Source: Cymbidium sinense (lineage: Eukaryota; Streptophyta; Magnoliopsida; Asparagales; Orchidaceae). Taken from it: a stretch of 64,000 nucleotides of DNA. The notes below the pieces were generated by a model. The model was given only the letters and a program-made list of their open reading frames with translations, did no database searches and was not told where the DNA came from. The first letter of the stretch is position 1. The number at the start of each line of letters is the position of its first letter. Below, in pieces: positions 34,431-45,470 of the stretch. The translations under genes and the position numbers were made by a program. Where the stretch lies: NCBI GenBank assembly GCA_021442155.1, contig CM038216.1, positions 91,375,666 to 91,439,665 on the forward strand. Direction: 5' to 3'.

Positions 34431-36225
34431 GGTAGTGAGGTAATGAATGACCTCCTTGGGGCTAAATTTAAAAGCGTGTTCCCGGGATGTCGGGCTATAT
34501 ACCCATTACAATTCAATCTTATATAAATCAACACATGAATAGAAAGAGAACTCAACATTCATACACTTAAGCTATAAGCACATGTATTTTTTATTTATTT
34601 ATAACTAGCATGATAACACATATTATTATTCATTTATAAGCTTTTCAAAAAATACATTTGGATTTAATAGTGATAATAGCCATGCATATATTAAATTAAA
34701 TCAACACATGCAAGCTTACATAAAGGAAATCAATTTTATTTTACTTGATTTTGAAAAGATGGATGCATGAATTCAAATGACATACCAAATTTAACATGAT
34801 TGGAAAGAGGACAATCAAATATAAGCATGTGATTCTTTCAACCAAACTAGTTCTTAAGGATAATCAAATCAAATAAGATTATTTAAAGCAAACCAAAGCT
34901 TCTTTTTTAATTAAGTTTTGGATTTGATTTAATTTAAAGAGGAGAAGAGAAATCATCTCATGTTGTTTTAAACCCATTGCCACATTAATGATTTGATTTA
35001 ATTTAAGGAAATATAATTAAGTTGATTTTATGGGTTAATTAAGTTGAACCCTTAATTAGATGAATTAATTATGAAATCATCACTTGTTGTTTTAAACCCA
35101 TTCCCACATTAGTGATTTGATTTAATTTAAGGAAATATAATTAAGTTGATTTTATGGGTTAATTAAGTTGAACCCTTAATTAGATGAATTATATATGCAT
35201 GGAAAATAAACTTATGAGCCAACATGATATGCATGGAAAATAAACTTGCAATGATCTAGAAATAAAAGGGGCCTAATGCAATTGGCTCATGATTAATAGT
35301 TAATTAGATTAAGGACTTAATTAATTACTCTTATGGTTTTCCCACCCATGTGGACTAACCATAATTTCATTAAACTCTTTAGGTTATTAAACACCTAAAG
35401 ATCTACCCCATGATTTAGTTCATTAAGGTGATGTGATTATGATTTCAATTTGATTAAGTGATTTAATTAATTGGTTAAATCTTAATTAATTTCATTTTTA
35501 AAAGGGTGAAATGAACTTAGGAAAGGGTCCCAACCTATTCCTTAATTCACTTAGTGTTGAACAATGATTAATAAACTTAATTAACCAATTTATTATTGTT
35601 CATGGGATTTATTATTCATTAATTAACTTAAAAGAGTAGTTAAGTTTTAATTACTCAATTTTATTATCTAAGTGAGCAATAAATCCCAAAGAAATCATGG
35701 GAGGCAATGTCATCCCATTAAATTAAACCACAAAATTTGAGATTAATTGCTCAAGTAATTAAAAAGTAATTATGCTGATTAAATTTTCAATTAAACCTTA
35801 ATTACTATTCAAAATTAGTTAAGATCATTTTTAATTAATTCGCCTCTAAAATACCTTTAAAATGAGTATTTATTTACATTGTGTTTATTTCTATATGATG
35901 TTTTATGATTTTTAGAACTTTCAACCATTGAAAATGATTAATTAAGCCTAATCCTTTTGGCGCCACATGGCCCATTGTTGTGGCGTGCTTTCCATGCGGT
36001 GTCACAGGATTGGCTACTTAAAACTTATCTGACTCAATGCCTATGTGGCGGTGGCAGATGTGCATTCTCGTCCGCCATCTGATCTAATATTGGATGGCTA
36101 TGATTAATCCCACAGATTAATAGGAATAAATCAGATCAATCTAGTAGATCTAATCACGATCGTCCGTTCCGATCATGCGGAACGGATGGTGCACGATCTT
36201 CACGGTGAGGAGAATGGAGTCTCGC
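34431..36225. repeat. dispersed 1.7-kb AT-rich repeat, copy 2
   Basis: Same sequence and orientation as 989-2,650. It differs by a 124-base internal tandem duplication (34,951-35,074 and 35,075-35,198) and by a small duplication of ATGCATGGAAAATAAACTT near 35,191 and 35,232. Unlike copy 1, its right end continues into unrelated sequence instead of returning to the macrosatellite. Possibly the 5' terminal region of the large element that follows. Ends of an LTR could not be identified. Confidence 0.75.
34951..35198. repeat. 124-base tandem duplication in copy 2 of the dispersed repeat
   Basis: Two adjacent near-equal copies (AATCATC-CTTGTTGTTTTAAACCC ... AACCCTTAATTAGATGAATT), offset exactly 124. 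Copy 1 at 989-2,650 has this segment once, so the duplication is younger than the spread of the repeat. Confidence 0.9.
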
Positions 36226-37090
36226 CATTTGCTCACTTGATCAAAGCTTACCGAGCTTGGATCAACTCAAAGGATCCCACACCTTTGACAACATTGAGGA
36301 TCACGATCAAGATTACACGAGATGTAAGTTTTCTTCAAAGATCTCCAACCCATTTTAGCAAAGGATCGATTTTAGAAGCATACCTCACTGGAGTTGAAGA
36401 CTAATTGCTATAACAATTGGATCAATTCCTTGACATTTGCTTAGAAGGCCATGAACTGATGATTTGGAGCTCAGTTTTGATCGAAGTCCCACCTCCGGTG
36501 CTCGAAAAGGTTGGGATATGAATTATTCTTGCTCAATGAGGCCTAGGGAAGGTGTGTGGAAAGTTAATTTGAGTTTGATGGAGACATGATGAAGTTAGGC
36601 CAAAAATGGGAGTGCCCTATTTTGGAATGGACGGGAATGGCCTTTTTTTATCAAGGAACGAGCTTGGGAGCTTAAGGATTGGCTATAGTAGCTCGTCTTG
36701 GGTAGCTAGGGCTCTAAAGAATAATTTTTGAGTGTGTTTAAGTGGAAACGATGGGGGGTATACCCCCCTTAAACTTGATCGGATTGATTGGTTTGGCTTC
36801 TAGTGGGTCCACCATCTCAAGTCATGGGTGGAAGGGAGGAGGTGAGTTGGCTCGGCTTGGTTGGTTGAAGGTGTGGAGGTGGCAAGGAGGAATCATGGGT
36901 GTCTAATGGTTTCAAATGCTTTAATGGGGAGGGTGAGGTGATTTCACCTCTCATGGGTCATGGACATCCCATGGGTCATGTTGGGTAGTGTCCTAGGTGC
37001 CTAGGTAGACCATTGGGAGATTACAAGTGGCCAAGGAATGGAAATGACCACTTACATGGGTGATTTGTCTCATGTGATGCCCCTAAGGGT
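36226..37090. other. unclassified stretch, possible retroelement leader
   Basis: Base composition near that of ordinary plant DNA, without the TTTAGGG pattern. The only frame is 72 codons on the + strand (36,186-36,404), beginning inside the dispersed repeat and resembling no family I know. Contains two closely spaced copies of ATGGGTCATG near 36,950-36,980. A gag gene would be expected around here if a Tat element starts nearby, but none is recognisable. Confidence 0.4.
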
Positions 37091-38210
37091 AGAATGATTA
37101 TTTGGTATTTGATTTGGTAGATTTGAAATGAGCCAAAAGTGGATTAGCCCAAATTCAAGTCAATTGGAGTTGATTTGGTTAGGTTTGGCTCAATTTGACT
37201 CATTTAGGTCAAATTGGGTTAGGTTGGTTAAAGTTGCCCAATTGGTCAAATTGGGTCAAACCAAGGGTTGAGTTAAGTTCATATGATCATTTGGGATGTT
37301 TTGGTTTAATTGGTTTGGTTTAGTTTGGCTTAGATTTAATTTTGGCTCATTTGAATTCATTTGGGTCAAATGGGTTAAGTTGACCAATTTGACCAAATTG
37401 GCCAAATTGGCTTGGGTTGAGTGTTGGTTTGGGTTTTGTTGATCAACCAAAGATGATTGTAGGCTTTGTTTCAATTAATTTGGATTTTGTTTTTTTAATT
37501 TAGGCCAACTTGAACCTTTAGGTCAAATTGGGATAAGTTGGTCAATTGGGTTCAATTGGGTCCAATCATGGCTTTGATTAAGTTCAACAATCAATTTGGA
37601 ATGAACTTAAGCCATTGGTTGCAATCAATTTGGTTTATATTTTGATTTGACCCAATTTTGTCTTTTAGGTAAATTGGGTCAACTTGGGTCAAGAGGGCCA
37701 ATTGGGTTTGGTTTGACTCAATTGAAGGTCAAGTCATATTCAAATATAGATTTTGATTTTGTATGAATCATTGGTTTAAAGGGATTTGGATTAGGTTGAA
37801 ATTTGGCTAGTTTGGGTTCATATGGGTTAAGGGGTTGACTTGGTCAAATGACCAAGTTGACTTAGTTTGACCCAATTTGTGACAATTGATCAACCTAGGG
37901 TGATCAACAATCATGATGAGAGTTTTTTGATGGGCTTGGTTCAATCTAATTTTGGTTGGATTAGAACTTGGCTCAAATAGGTCAAATTGGCTACTTTGGG
38001 TCAAGGACCAATTAGTTTAGTTGGCTTTTTGGGTTGAGTTTGATTTAGTTGAGTTTATATATAGATTTGGGATTGACATATAAATTCAATTGCAATTAAG
38101 TTCAAATGGGTTTTAGTTCATTTGAACATTTCAAGTCAAAAGGGTTAAGTTGGTTTGACTTTGGTTGATTTTGATTTGGCTTGGTGATTGTAGATTTTAT
38201 TTATATTTGT
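37091..38210. repeat. degenerate TTGGGTCAAATTGG repeats
   Basis: Short words TTGGGTCAA, AATTGGTCAA, TTGACCAA and GGTTAAGTTGG recur throughout, with some inverted pairs (TTGACC and GGTCAA). The short minus-strand frames rich in Asn, Gln and Leu at 37,256-37,474 and 37,807-38,004 are low-complexity by-products. Plausibly a variable untranslated region of the neighbouring Tat-type element. Confidence 0.6.
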
Positions 38211-38214
38211 GAAT

Positions 38215-38690
38215 ATGATTGAAGGTATGATTGATTCATGAGAAAATCAATTGAATTTGGGTTTTGGAATGAAGGAATTTGGCCAAGTCCATCATGTTGG
38301 GTCATGTGGCTTAGGTTTGAATTTTGATTTGGTTTGATTTAGTTTTGATGATTTAAATGTATATTTCATTTAAATTTGTGAAGATGATTAAAGATATGAT
38401 TGATTTGTGAGAAAATCAATTGAGTTTGACTTGATTTGGATTAAGATTTGGCTAAGTCCATGGGATAGGTCATATGGCTTAGGAAGGGTTTTGATTTAAT
38501 TTGATTTAGTTTTGATCATTTAAATGTAGATTTGATCTATATTTAGGAAGATGATTGAAGATATAAATTGATTATGAGAAAATCAATTGATTTTGGATTT
38601 ATTTGGATTAAGATTTGGCTAAGTCCATGGGATAGGTCATATGGCTTATGAAGGGTTTCAAGTTTGGATTTGATCATGGGCTTCAATCAT
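38215..38690. repeat. ~168-base tandem repeat, nearly three copies
   Basis: ATGATTGAAGATAT-GATTGAT...GAGAAAATCAATTGA starts copies at 38,215, 38,384 and 38,551 (offsets 169 and 167). Shared words: ATTTGGCTAAGTCCATGGGATAGGTCATATGGCTTA and TTTAGTTTTGAT-ATTTAAATGTA. Copies 2 and 3 are more alike. No coding role seen. Confidence 0.85.
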
Positions 38691-39021
38691 TTGGTTTTGG
38701 AATTTGGGTTTGGATTTGGATTTGAATTTGATGTTTTAATTGAACTTGAGGTTTAGTTTGAGAAGGAAAATATGGATTGGATTTGGGTTGTAGGGTTGGT
38801 GGATTATCCTAATCCTTAAAGCATAAGCTAATCTATGGTTAACCCTTCTAAGTCTTTAGGCTTAGGTTAAGTGTTTACCTAATTGTTAGAAGTGTCTTAT
38901 CACTAGGGAAGTCTTAGTGTATAGAAGACTCCTAAGTCTAAGATGGGAAGATTGAATCTGCACTCTAAAAGTGAGGTCAACAGGCCTTAGGCTCCATAGT
39001 GTTACCCTTGGAGATAGATGA
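38691..39021. other. spacer before the Tat-type pol
   Basis: Begins with TTTGGATTTGGATTTGA-like words, then unique-looking sequence with ACTCCTAAGTC-type words. No gag domain or zinc knuckle was recognised in any frame. Confidence 0.4.
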
Positions 39022-39285
39022 TTGAAAGATGAAGCCAAGTTTCACATTATAGACTTGGATACATCTTTTAACGCTTTGTTTAGGAGAACATGGATACATG
39101 AGAACAACATAGTTTTATTTTCTCAACATCAGTGTATGAAGTTTGTGAGAGGTGGGATCATCTACTATGTCAAAGGAGATCTCAAGCCATTTATAGTTCA
39201 TGAGGTCGACATATATGAGGATGCGGCTTACTACCTCCCTCAAAATCAACAAGTTTATTCTCACGAACTTGGAAAATGTTTATAA
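39022..39285 (+). pseudogene. Tat-type protease-side fragment
   Basis: 87-codon frame with FHIIDLDTSFNALFRRTWIH and HQCMKFVRGG. This corresponds to the conserved segment just after the retropepsin active site in Tat and related plant elements (family form: IDADTSYNALLGRPWIH). The active-site DSG part upstream is not visible, so only the C-terminal side of the protease region remains. The family protease cuts the element polyprotein. Confidence 0.75.
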
Positions 39286-40108
39286 ATAAAAGAAAAAGAA
39301 AAGAAAAAAGAAAAAGAAAGATAAAAAGAAAAGAAAAGAAAACATAAAATTAAAAAGAAAATAAAAGGGAGCAAAATAGACTTGGAGGAGGAAGTGGAGC
39401 CTAACATTAGATTCCACCCACAGTTCATTACTCTATTTGAACATATGGGTAGGATGACCTAACCTCCACCAGGTAGAGGAAGAGGCGAGTTCAGGGGCAA
39501 TCTTAGGGGTGGAAAACCTCCTTATTGGACACCAAGTATAAGATATGTCTCAGCTACTTGGAGTACACCTACTATCCATATAGACTTAAAATCTAGTTCA
39601 TAGGATGAGTCTTATATGATTAGCACACCTACCAACTCTTCCCATAGTGGATTCCCATGGAGGTGACACTTGAGCGGATAGTGATGAAGATCGGCTCCAA
39701 GCAAAGCATAAGTGTATCCAAGTCTATATGTGAAATAGTTAGGCATCGGTTTTGAACCTTGCTCTAACCCCACTTTCCTCTCAAAAGCGAGTTTGGTAGT
39801 TAAGGAAGCCCTAAGTCATCATAGGTGTGAAGACTTCAGAGGTTCTTTTGGAAGCATCATCCTCAAGTTAAGAAGTTGATATAGAACTTGAGGATGTTTC
39901 ATATTAAAATTTAATAGAATTACCTTTTGATTGGTACTTATCTTGTGTTCATAATTTTACAAAGAAAAGATTAATCCCACATACTTAATCAAAGCACATG
40001 CAGTACTTGAAAGAATATGTAAGAACAAATGCAAAAGCTCTCAATCAAGATGGGACTAGGATTTGGTAGTGGGTCGGTCGATGATGATTATGCTTCATCA
40101 CTAATCAT
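39286..40108 (+). other. spacer between protease and RT with a purine-rich run
   Basis: Starts with an A/G-only stretch of about 80 bases (AAAGAAAAGAAAAAAGAAAA words, 39,288-39,370). Then decayed sequence with one GRGRGEFRGNLRGGKPP-type stretch near 39,475-39,510. Otherwise full of stops. Part of the element, not assignable to a domain. Confidence 0.5.
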
Positions 40109-40950
40109 TTGGAATCTGATAGGTTCTTTTCAAATCATATTAACTCATATGAGGAGTTGTGCTTAGAAACTTCAGATGATCAAGATGATTTTGAAGTCAA
40201 AGATGCACCACTAGAGTTTGAAGAAGAGATCAAGTTAACCATTGATGAGCTCAACAAAATCAACTTAGGAATGGAAGAAGATCCACACTCGACATATAGC
40301 AATTCTTTGTTGAATGAAATTGAAACTAATAAAATAGTTAGGCTATTGATTGAGTTTAAGGACTACTTTTCATGGAGTTATGAAGATGCCTAGATTGGCT
40401 CTTGACGTAGCAATCATAAACTAGCAATAAAGCTTACTATTAACCTATCAAGCAAGCTCATAGATGCATTCGATTAGGCATAGAATAATAGGTCATTTTT
40501 GAAGTCAAGAAATTGATCGATGCTGGCTTCATCAGGAAGAAAAATACCTACACGGTTGTTAGCATCATCCCAGTTAAGAAAAAAATAATGGCCAAATTCA
40601 CATATGCATTGATTTTAGGGATTTAAATAAGGCATGTCCAAAAGACAAATTTCCACTACCAATCCCAGAGTTGATGGTGGACATTGCCTCATCTCATGCA
40701 GTCTTCTCTTTCATGGATGGCTCATATGGATATAACCAAATAAAGATGGTTCCTGAAGATGAAAGAAACACTACTTTTAGAACCCCAATCAAAATCTGTT
40801 GCTATAAGGTCATGCCTTTTCTTAAAATGTCATTGCTACATACCATGGGCTATGATTAAATCTTTGATGAACTCATTTTATCATCGGGTTGAGTCTATGT
40901 TGATAATCTTGTGGTCAAAATAGAGAAAAGGAAGACCATCTCTTTAACTT
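40109..40950 (+). pseudogene. Tat-type reverse transcriptase fragment
   Basis: The N-terminal lead (40,109-40,393) ends INLGMEEDP...LLIEFKDYFSWSYEDA, the usual lead into a Tat RT. After several stops, the fingers/palm follow at 40,671-40,859 with FSFMDGSYGYNQIKM (first catalytic Asp in MDG), then a frameshift. The palm box reads YVDN at 40,896-40,907, just after a TGA (40,890-40,892). The family has YVDD, so the second Asp of the catalytic pair is Asn here. LVVK follows as expected. In the family this enzyme makes element cDNA. This copy cannot. Confidence 0.88.
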
Positions 40951-41017
40951 GAGAGTAGTTTTCAAACAGTTAAGATAATTTAACCTAAAAATGAACCCCG
41001 TGAAGTGTGCATTTTGA

Positions 41018-41470
41018 GTAGCTTCATAGAAATTCCTTGGGTTTGTTGTCTGACACCAAGGAATTCTAATCGATCTGGAGAAGATCAAGGTGATATTAGA
41101 AATGCCACCCTCTAAAAATTTAACTCAACTCAAATTATTCCAAGGGTGGTTGGCATATCTAAGATGCTTTATATCTAATCTATCAGGTAGATGTCATCCA
41201 TTCTCAGCATTTGTCAAAAATGATGCCAAGTTCAAGTGGGATGATAAGTGTGAGCATTCCTTTGAAGACATTAAGCATTACTTGATGATGTTGCTAGTTA
41301 GCTGCTGTACTTTACATACTATGTTAGATAACTCCCTTGGTGCTTTGTTGGCCTATGCCAAAGATGAAGGGATGGAAAATGCACTCTACTACCTCAGTCA
41401 TCATCTAATCCCTACTGAAGCTAATTATCCACACACTGAGAAGCATTGCCTAACTTTAATCTTTGAGTAA
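41018..41470 (+). pseudogene. Tat-type RT thumb and first RNase H
   Basis: KFLGFVV at about 41,030 leads into the frame 41,090-41,470: MPPSKNLTQLKLFQGWLAYL, RCFISNLSGRCHPFS, KWDDKCEHSFEDIK, then SLGALLAYAKDEG, NALYYLSHHL and NYPHTEKHCLTLIF. This is the RT connection plus the Ty3-type RNase H start. The frame is open for 126 codons, the longest intact piece of this pol. It lacks the distal catalytic part of RNase H, which is broken by stops after 41,470. Confidence 0.87.
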
Positions 41471-41779
41471 TGAAAGGTACAACACTATATGCTTCCTCAT
41501 AAGGCAAATTTAATTTCAAGGATCAATCCACTACAATATCTCATGACATGGCTGACACTATCCAGATGGTTAGCATGACAGTCCATCATCCTCTCGCAGT
41601 TTGACATTACCTTCGTACCCCCTCGTGTGGTGAAAGGACAAAGCTATTTCTTAGCAACACACCACTTTCCGACACTCTGCTTAGTGATGATCTCCCGATG
41701 AACAAATCATGAACTTAGAGATACTAGCATTCATCAGAGATGTACTTTGATGGTGAGGCTTCTCTCAAGAGGAGAGAAG

Positions 41780-42098
41780 AACAATAGTCTATTATTCTAA
41801 GAAAGGCATGGGTAGGAATAGTTCTCTTAACTCAGGCCGCAATGTGATGAGATTCTCATATCATCTGTCTAATCTTTGCACCAACAATGAAGCTGAATAT
41901 GAGGCTCTGATTGCTGGTATGGAGTTAGTCATTACTTTAAGCATCCAGAACATCAACATCTTTGGGGATTCTCAGCTAGTAATCAACCAAATCACTGGGT
42001 TCTATAAGGTTATAAAGCCCAAGCTCCATCACCACCATAAGTACACCATGGAGTTGTTGGCTCAAATCTCAGAGGTTACCATTTATAAGATTTCTTAA
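41780..42098 (+). pseudogene. second, archaeal-type RNase H of a Tat element
   Basis: MRFSYHLSNLCTNNEAEYEA (Glu of the catalytic set) and LIAGMELVI, then NIFGDSQLVINQITGFYKVI (Asp) and LLAQISEVTIYKIS, followed by a stop. Continues as YDLAKHSKELACLED in another frame, where the family has a His/Asp-ADALA end. A second RNase H after the first is the hallmark of the Tat lineage. The N-terminal strand with the first Asp is not readable. Confidence 0.85.
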
Positions 42099-42339
42099 TG
42101 AGAGAATGTCATAGTGTATGATTTAGCCAAGCATTCCAAGGAGTTGGCATGTCTAGAGGATGAGTACATATCAATAAAAATCCAAAATAGACAAGTCTTA
42201 TCCCTTATTGATATTAAACTCATCAAAAAGTACTCTCTTGAAGGAAAGGTTGCCATTATCAAGAAGTATGAGGAGTTAAATTGAAGGAAACCATTCATAG
42301 ATTACCTAAATAAAGGCAAGCTACCTCAAGAGAAATCCC

Positions 42340-43520
42340 AAGCCCATCATATAAAGCAGAGAGATCTTTCCTATGCTCTTGTGGATGATGTCTTGTATCG
42401 TCAGTCTTTCAATCATATGTGGTTACATTATTTATATAAGCATGAAGCTATAAGATTTTTTGGTACACTCGCATTATGTGGAAGCCAATAGTAAAGATGA
42501 AAGCCAAGATCAAGAGACTAGGATACTTCTAGCCATCGATGATCAAAATTATTACATGGATACACTGCCACCAATGTCAAATACATGGTGTGGTCCTACA
42601 CCAACCGCCAAACATTCTACATCTTTCATTGGCGTCATGGCCATTCGAGAGTTGGGATACTGACATAGTGGGTCTAATTGATCGTCCTTCTTTCAAGGGT
42701 CATCGATTCATCTTAGCTACTAATGACTACTTTTCCAAATGGGTGAAGATGATTATGCTTAGAGTGGTCATAACTCAGCATCTGCTCCAGTTTTTTAGGA
42801 ATCATATTGTATATAGATTCAGAGTGTCTCGATGAATGATATCTGATAATGGTATTGCATTCAAGAGCACCAAGATCAACAACTTTGCCCAGAGATATAG
42901 CACAGATTGAAGATATTCTACTATTAACTACATGAGGGGAAATGGCTTAACAGAAGCCTTCAATAAAACTTTCATCCAAATACTGAAGAAGACACTCAAT
43001 AATAACAAGAAAAGTGGCATGAGCAGTTAGTTGAAGCCTTATGGGCCTACTACACCACATATAGAACTCCAACTCAATCTACTCCTTTCTCTTTAGTATA
43101 TGGGTCTGAAGCCGTTCAACCATTAGAAGTATAACTCCCATCACTAATGATAGTTATGCATTGTAAGATAATAACAGAGCATAATGCCAAGTTTTGGTTA
43201 GAAGAGCTTGAAGGTTTGGAGGAGAGATGTCCGCGGGCATGCCAATACCTCGAGTTGTACAAAGTCAAAAATGATTCAAGCTCATAACAAGTTGGTCCAT
43301 CCTAGAGATTTTCAAGTAAGAGAGATTAATTTAATTTTAAGATGATCGATTATTGCCCATCATAAGATGGGAGGCAAGTTTGTACTCACTTGGGAAGGCC
43401 CTTTTTCCATAGAGAAGGTCTACCAAGGAGGATCTTGTTAGATTATTAATCATAAAGGAGAGTGCCCAATCAACGGTCTCTACTTAAAGAAATATTATAA
43501 ATCATGTTTGAAAATTCTAT
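42340..43520 (+). pseudogene. Tat-type integrase fragment
   Basis: Starts with SYALVDDVLYRQSF and HKHEA-like words, then the zinc-finger end CHQCQIHG and the core at 42,539-42,835: WPFESWDTDIVGLID (first Asp), GHRFILATNDYFSKWVKMI. After a stop: MISDNGIAFKS (second Asp) and GNGLTEAFNKTFIQILKK (Glu), so the D,D,E set can be read across frames. The C-terminal side shows [26 protein letters not shown] and GKFVLTWEGPFSIEKVYQGG, ending near NGLYLKKYY. The family enzyme inserts cDNA into chromosomes. Multiple stops and shifts inactivate it. Confidence 0.88.
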
Positions 43521-45470
43521 TTTGAATTCAATCTCTTCCATGTTGAAAGTATTCTTGGTTACGAATCTGCACACGATGTGTTTATGGTAGGTGTAAGGAA
43601 CCCGAATGTCATCCTATCCTTCATTGAAACAACACAAACACAAACTACACATAACTATATAAAACAAACACATATCTGTTATATTGGGCTACTTTGAGTT
43701 GAGATAATGTCCCCAATGATGCTCACTCAATAGCTGCTCCAGGTCGGGATGACATACTACCCTGCTAGTGTGTCACCCTAGTGGTCTTCTTTCATTGGAA
43801 GATGTAAGTCTACTATGTTTTCTTTCCTTACTTGGCCACTACACACCTATGAGTGCCTTGTTAGTTTGGTAGGCACTGCATGGCTGGTAAGCTACCTTAT
43901 GTTGGCTTTATTTAAGAAAATGTGAGGCTGCTATGCTTTCTTCTTAGATTAGCCTTCATGTACTAACTAGGTTGAGTATATTTGAGGTTTAGGATAAGTC
44001 CCATAGAGGTTCCTTCCCTCTTGATTACTTCAAGTCTAGGTCTAGTCCTTCCTCGGGGCTTCTTTCTTAGTAGTCGCTCTTGGTTATATAGCATATGTCC
44101 TGCTGACAACAGACTATTCTGATGATCAGTTCTTCTTGGAAAGTTGTAATCCTACATGCTTTCTTTCCAAATTGATTGTTGCACACCGATGGGCACCTTA
44201 GGTTGGTTGGTTCTCACTATGCTAACGGATACACCTTAGGTTGGTTGATTCTCGCACCTTAGGATACACCACTCATGGCAGATGTAACTCTTGTATGCTT
44301 TCTCCTTGAGTTGGCCACCATACACATATAGGCTTTCTTTTTTAGAGTTCAAGATAACGCCCCTAGCATCACCTCCCTTATGGGCACTATATTTAAATCA
44401 CACCCTTTACAACCCCATTTAGATAATACCTGGGTTACTTTAAGATTAGATAGTTTTCCTTTCCTAGTAACCACCCCTATGGTTGTAAAATCTATCCTGT
44501 GGATGTCTAGATTCTCCATTGGTCCAATAAATCTGAGATAAGTCAAGGCCGATATAACTCCTTCTCAGTGTGGTACCTCACACACCAATAACGTCCACAC
44601 AAACATATAAACAAAATTTATATTCACTTATGGATTAGGGGGACACCCCTATTGGCACATTTTCTCAAGCAGGCATCTTATATTTAGGTCTATATCAATA
44701 AATCTCCCTTTAGTAATCACCTAACTACTCTTAAGTTGATATAAGTCCCCAACAACATTCACTTAATAGTCACCCCTAAGTTGGGTTCTATTTGTTGTGC
44801 AACCAACATGACCCTAGCGGGTGTTCCCTACTTTAGAAGATGTAAGTCTCATATGCCTTCTTCCTAGCATAACCATTGCACACTGAAAGGCATCCCATTA
44901 GGTTGGCTAGATCTACCCCACAGCCAATAGACTATCCCTTTGGATTTTTAAATCTAAGATAGTTCAAGTTTGATATAACCCCTTCTCAGTGGGTCCATCA
45001 CACACTGACATGGTCCATAAATTAAATCTGTCAAATTTGATCTAGCTCACATCCCCAGTAGATCTGCCTTCAATTTAAAATCAAACTAAACCAAATAAAC
45101 CATATCAAATCAAATGAAATTAAGATAAAATTAGTCCTTACTAATTTTGAGTTGACATAAGCTCTCAGCAGTATTCACTCAATAGTCATCCAAGGTCAAG
45201 TTCAATTTATTGTGCACCCAACAAGTCATCCCAGTGGTTATTCCTTACTTTAGAAGATGTAAGTCTGCAATGCCTTCTTCCTAGCATAGCCGTTGCACAC
45301 CAAAAGGCAACCCCTTAGGATGGCTAGGTCTACCCCACAGCCGGTAGACTACCCCTTTGGATTTCTAAACCTGAGGTAGGTCAAGGCTAATATAGCCCCT
45401 TTTTAGTAGGTCCTTCACACACTAACAGGGTCCATACATTAACTCAAATTAAATTAAACTTGATCTAATT
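43521..45470. repeat. degenerate ~350-420-base repeats behind the Tat pol
   Basis: The word AGATGTAA-TCT followed by ATGC-TTCTT and GTTGCACACC-A recurs at about 43,800, 44,142 (worn), 44,280, 44,836 and 45,253. The last two copies are closest (offset ~417, sharing CTAGGTCTACCCCACAGCC-TAGACTA and CTTTGGATTT). These are tandem-like repeats in the 3' untranslated region. Such variable repeats between pol and the 3' LTR are known for plant Tat elements. No LTR was recognised here. Confidence 0.7.

Larger units (their letters stand above)
39022..43520 (+). mobile_element. Ty3/gypsy pol of the Tat type, decayed, + strand
   Basis: Order on the + strand: protease-linked region, spacer, reverse transcriptase, RNase H, second (archaeal-type) RNase H, integrase with HHCC-type finger and C-terminal tail. 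The two RNase H domains in a row and the sequence style (LFSFMDG-YNQIKM, NNEAEYEALIAGMEL, FGDSQLVINQ) are those of the plant Tat lineage (which includes Ogre). No gag, no primer-binding site and no LTR pair were identified. Many stops and shifts break every domain, so it is dead. It lies between the dispersed repeat with its variable repeats and two tandem-repeat families that follow. Confidence 0.88.

Noticed and set aside
36186..36404. 72-codon + strand frame after the dispersed repeat as a gene
   Set aside because: No family similarity that I recognise. It starts inside the repeat and the homologous start in copy 1 is not kept open. Left as part of an unclassified stretch.
42095..42298. 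67-codon minus-strand frame
   Set aside because: Opposite-strand shadow of the Tat pol between RNase H and integrase.
44349..44546. 65-codon minus-strand frame with several charged residues
   Set aside because: It lies in the tandem repeats behind the Tat pol. No recognisable domain and not preserved in the neighbouring repeat copies.
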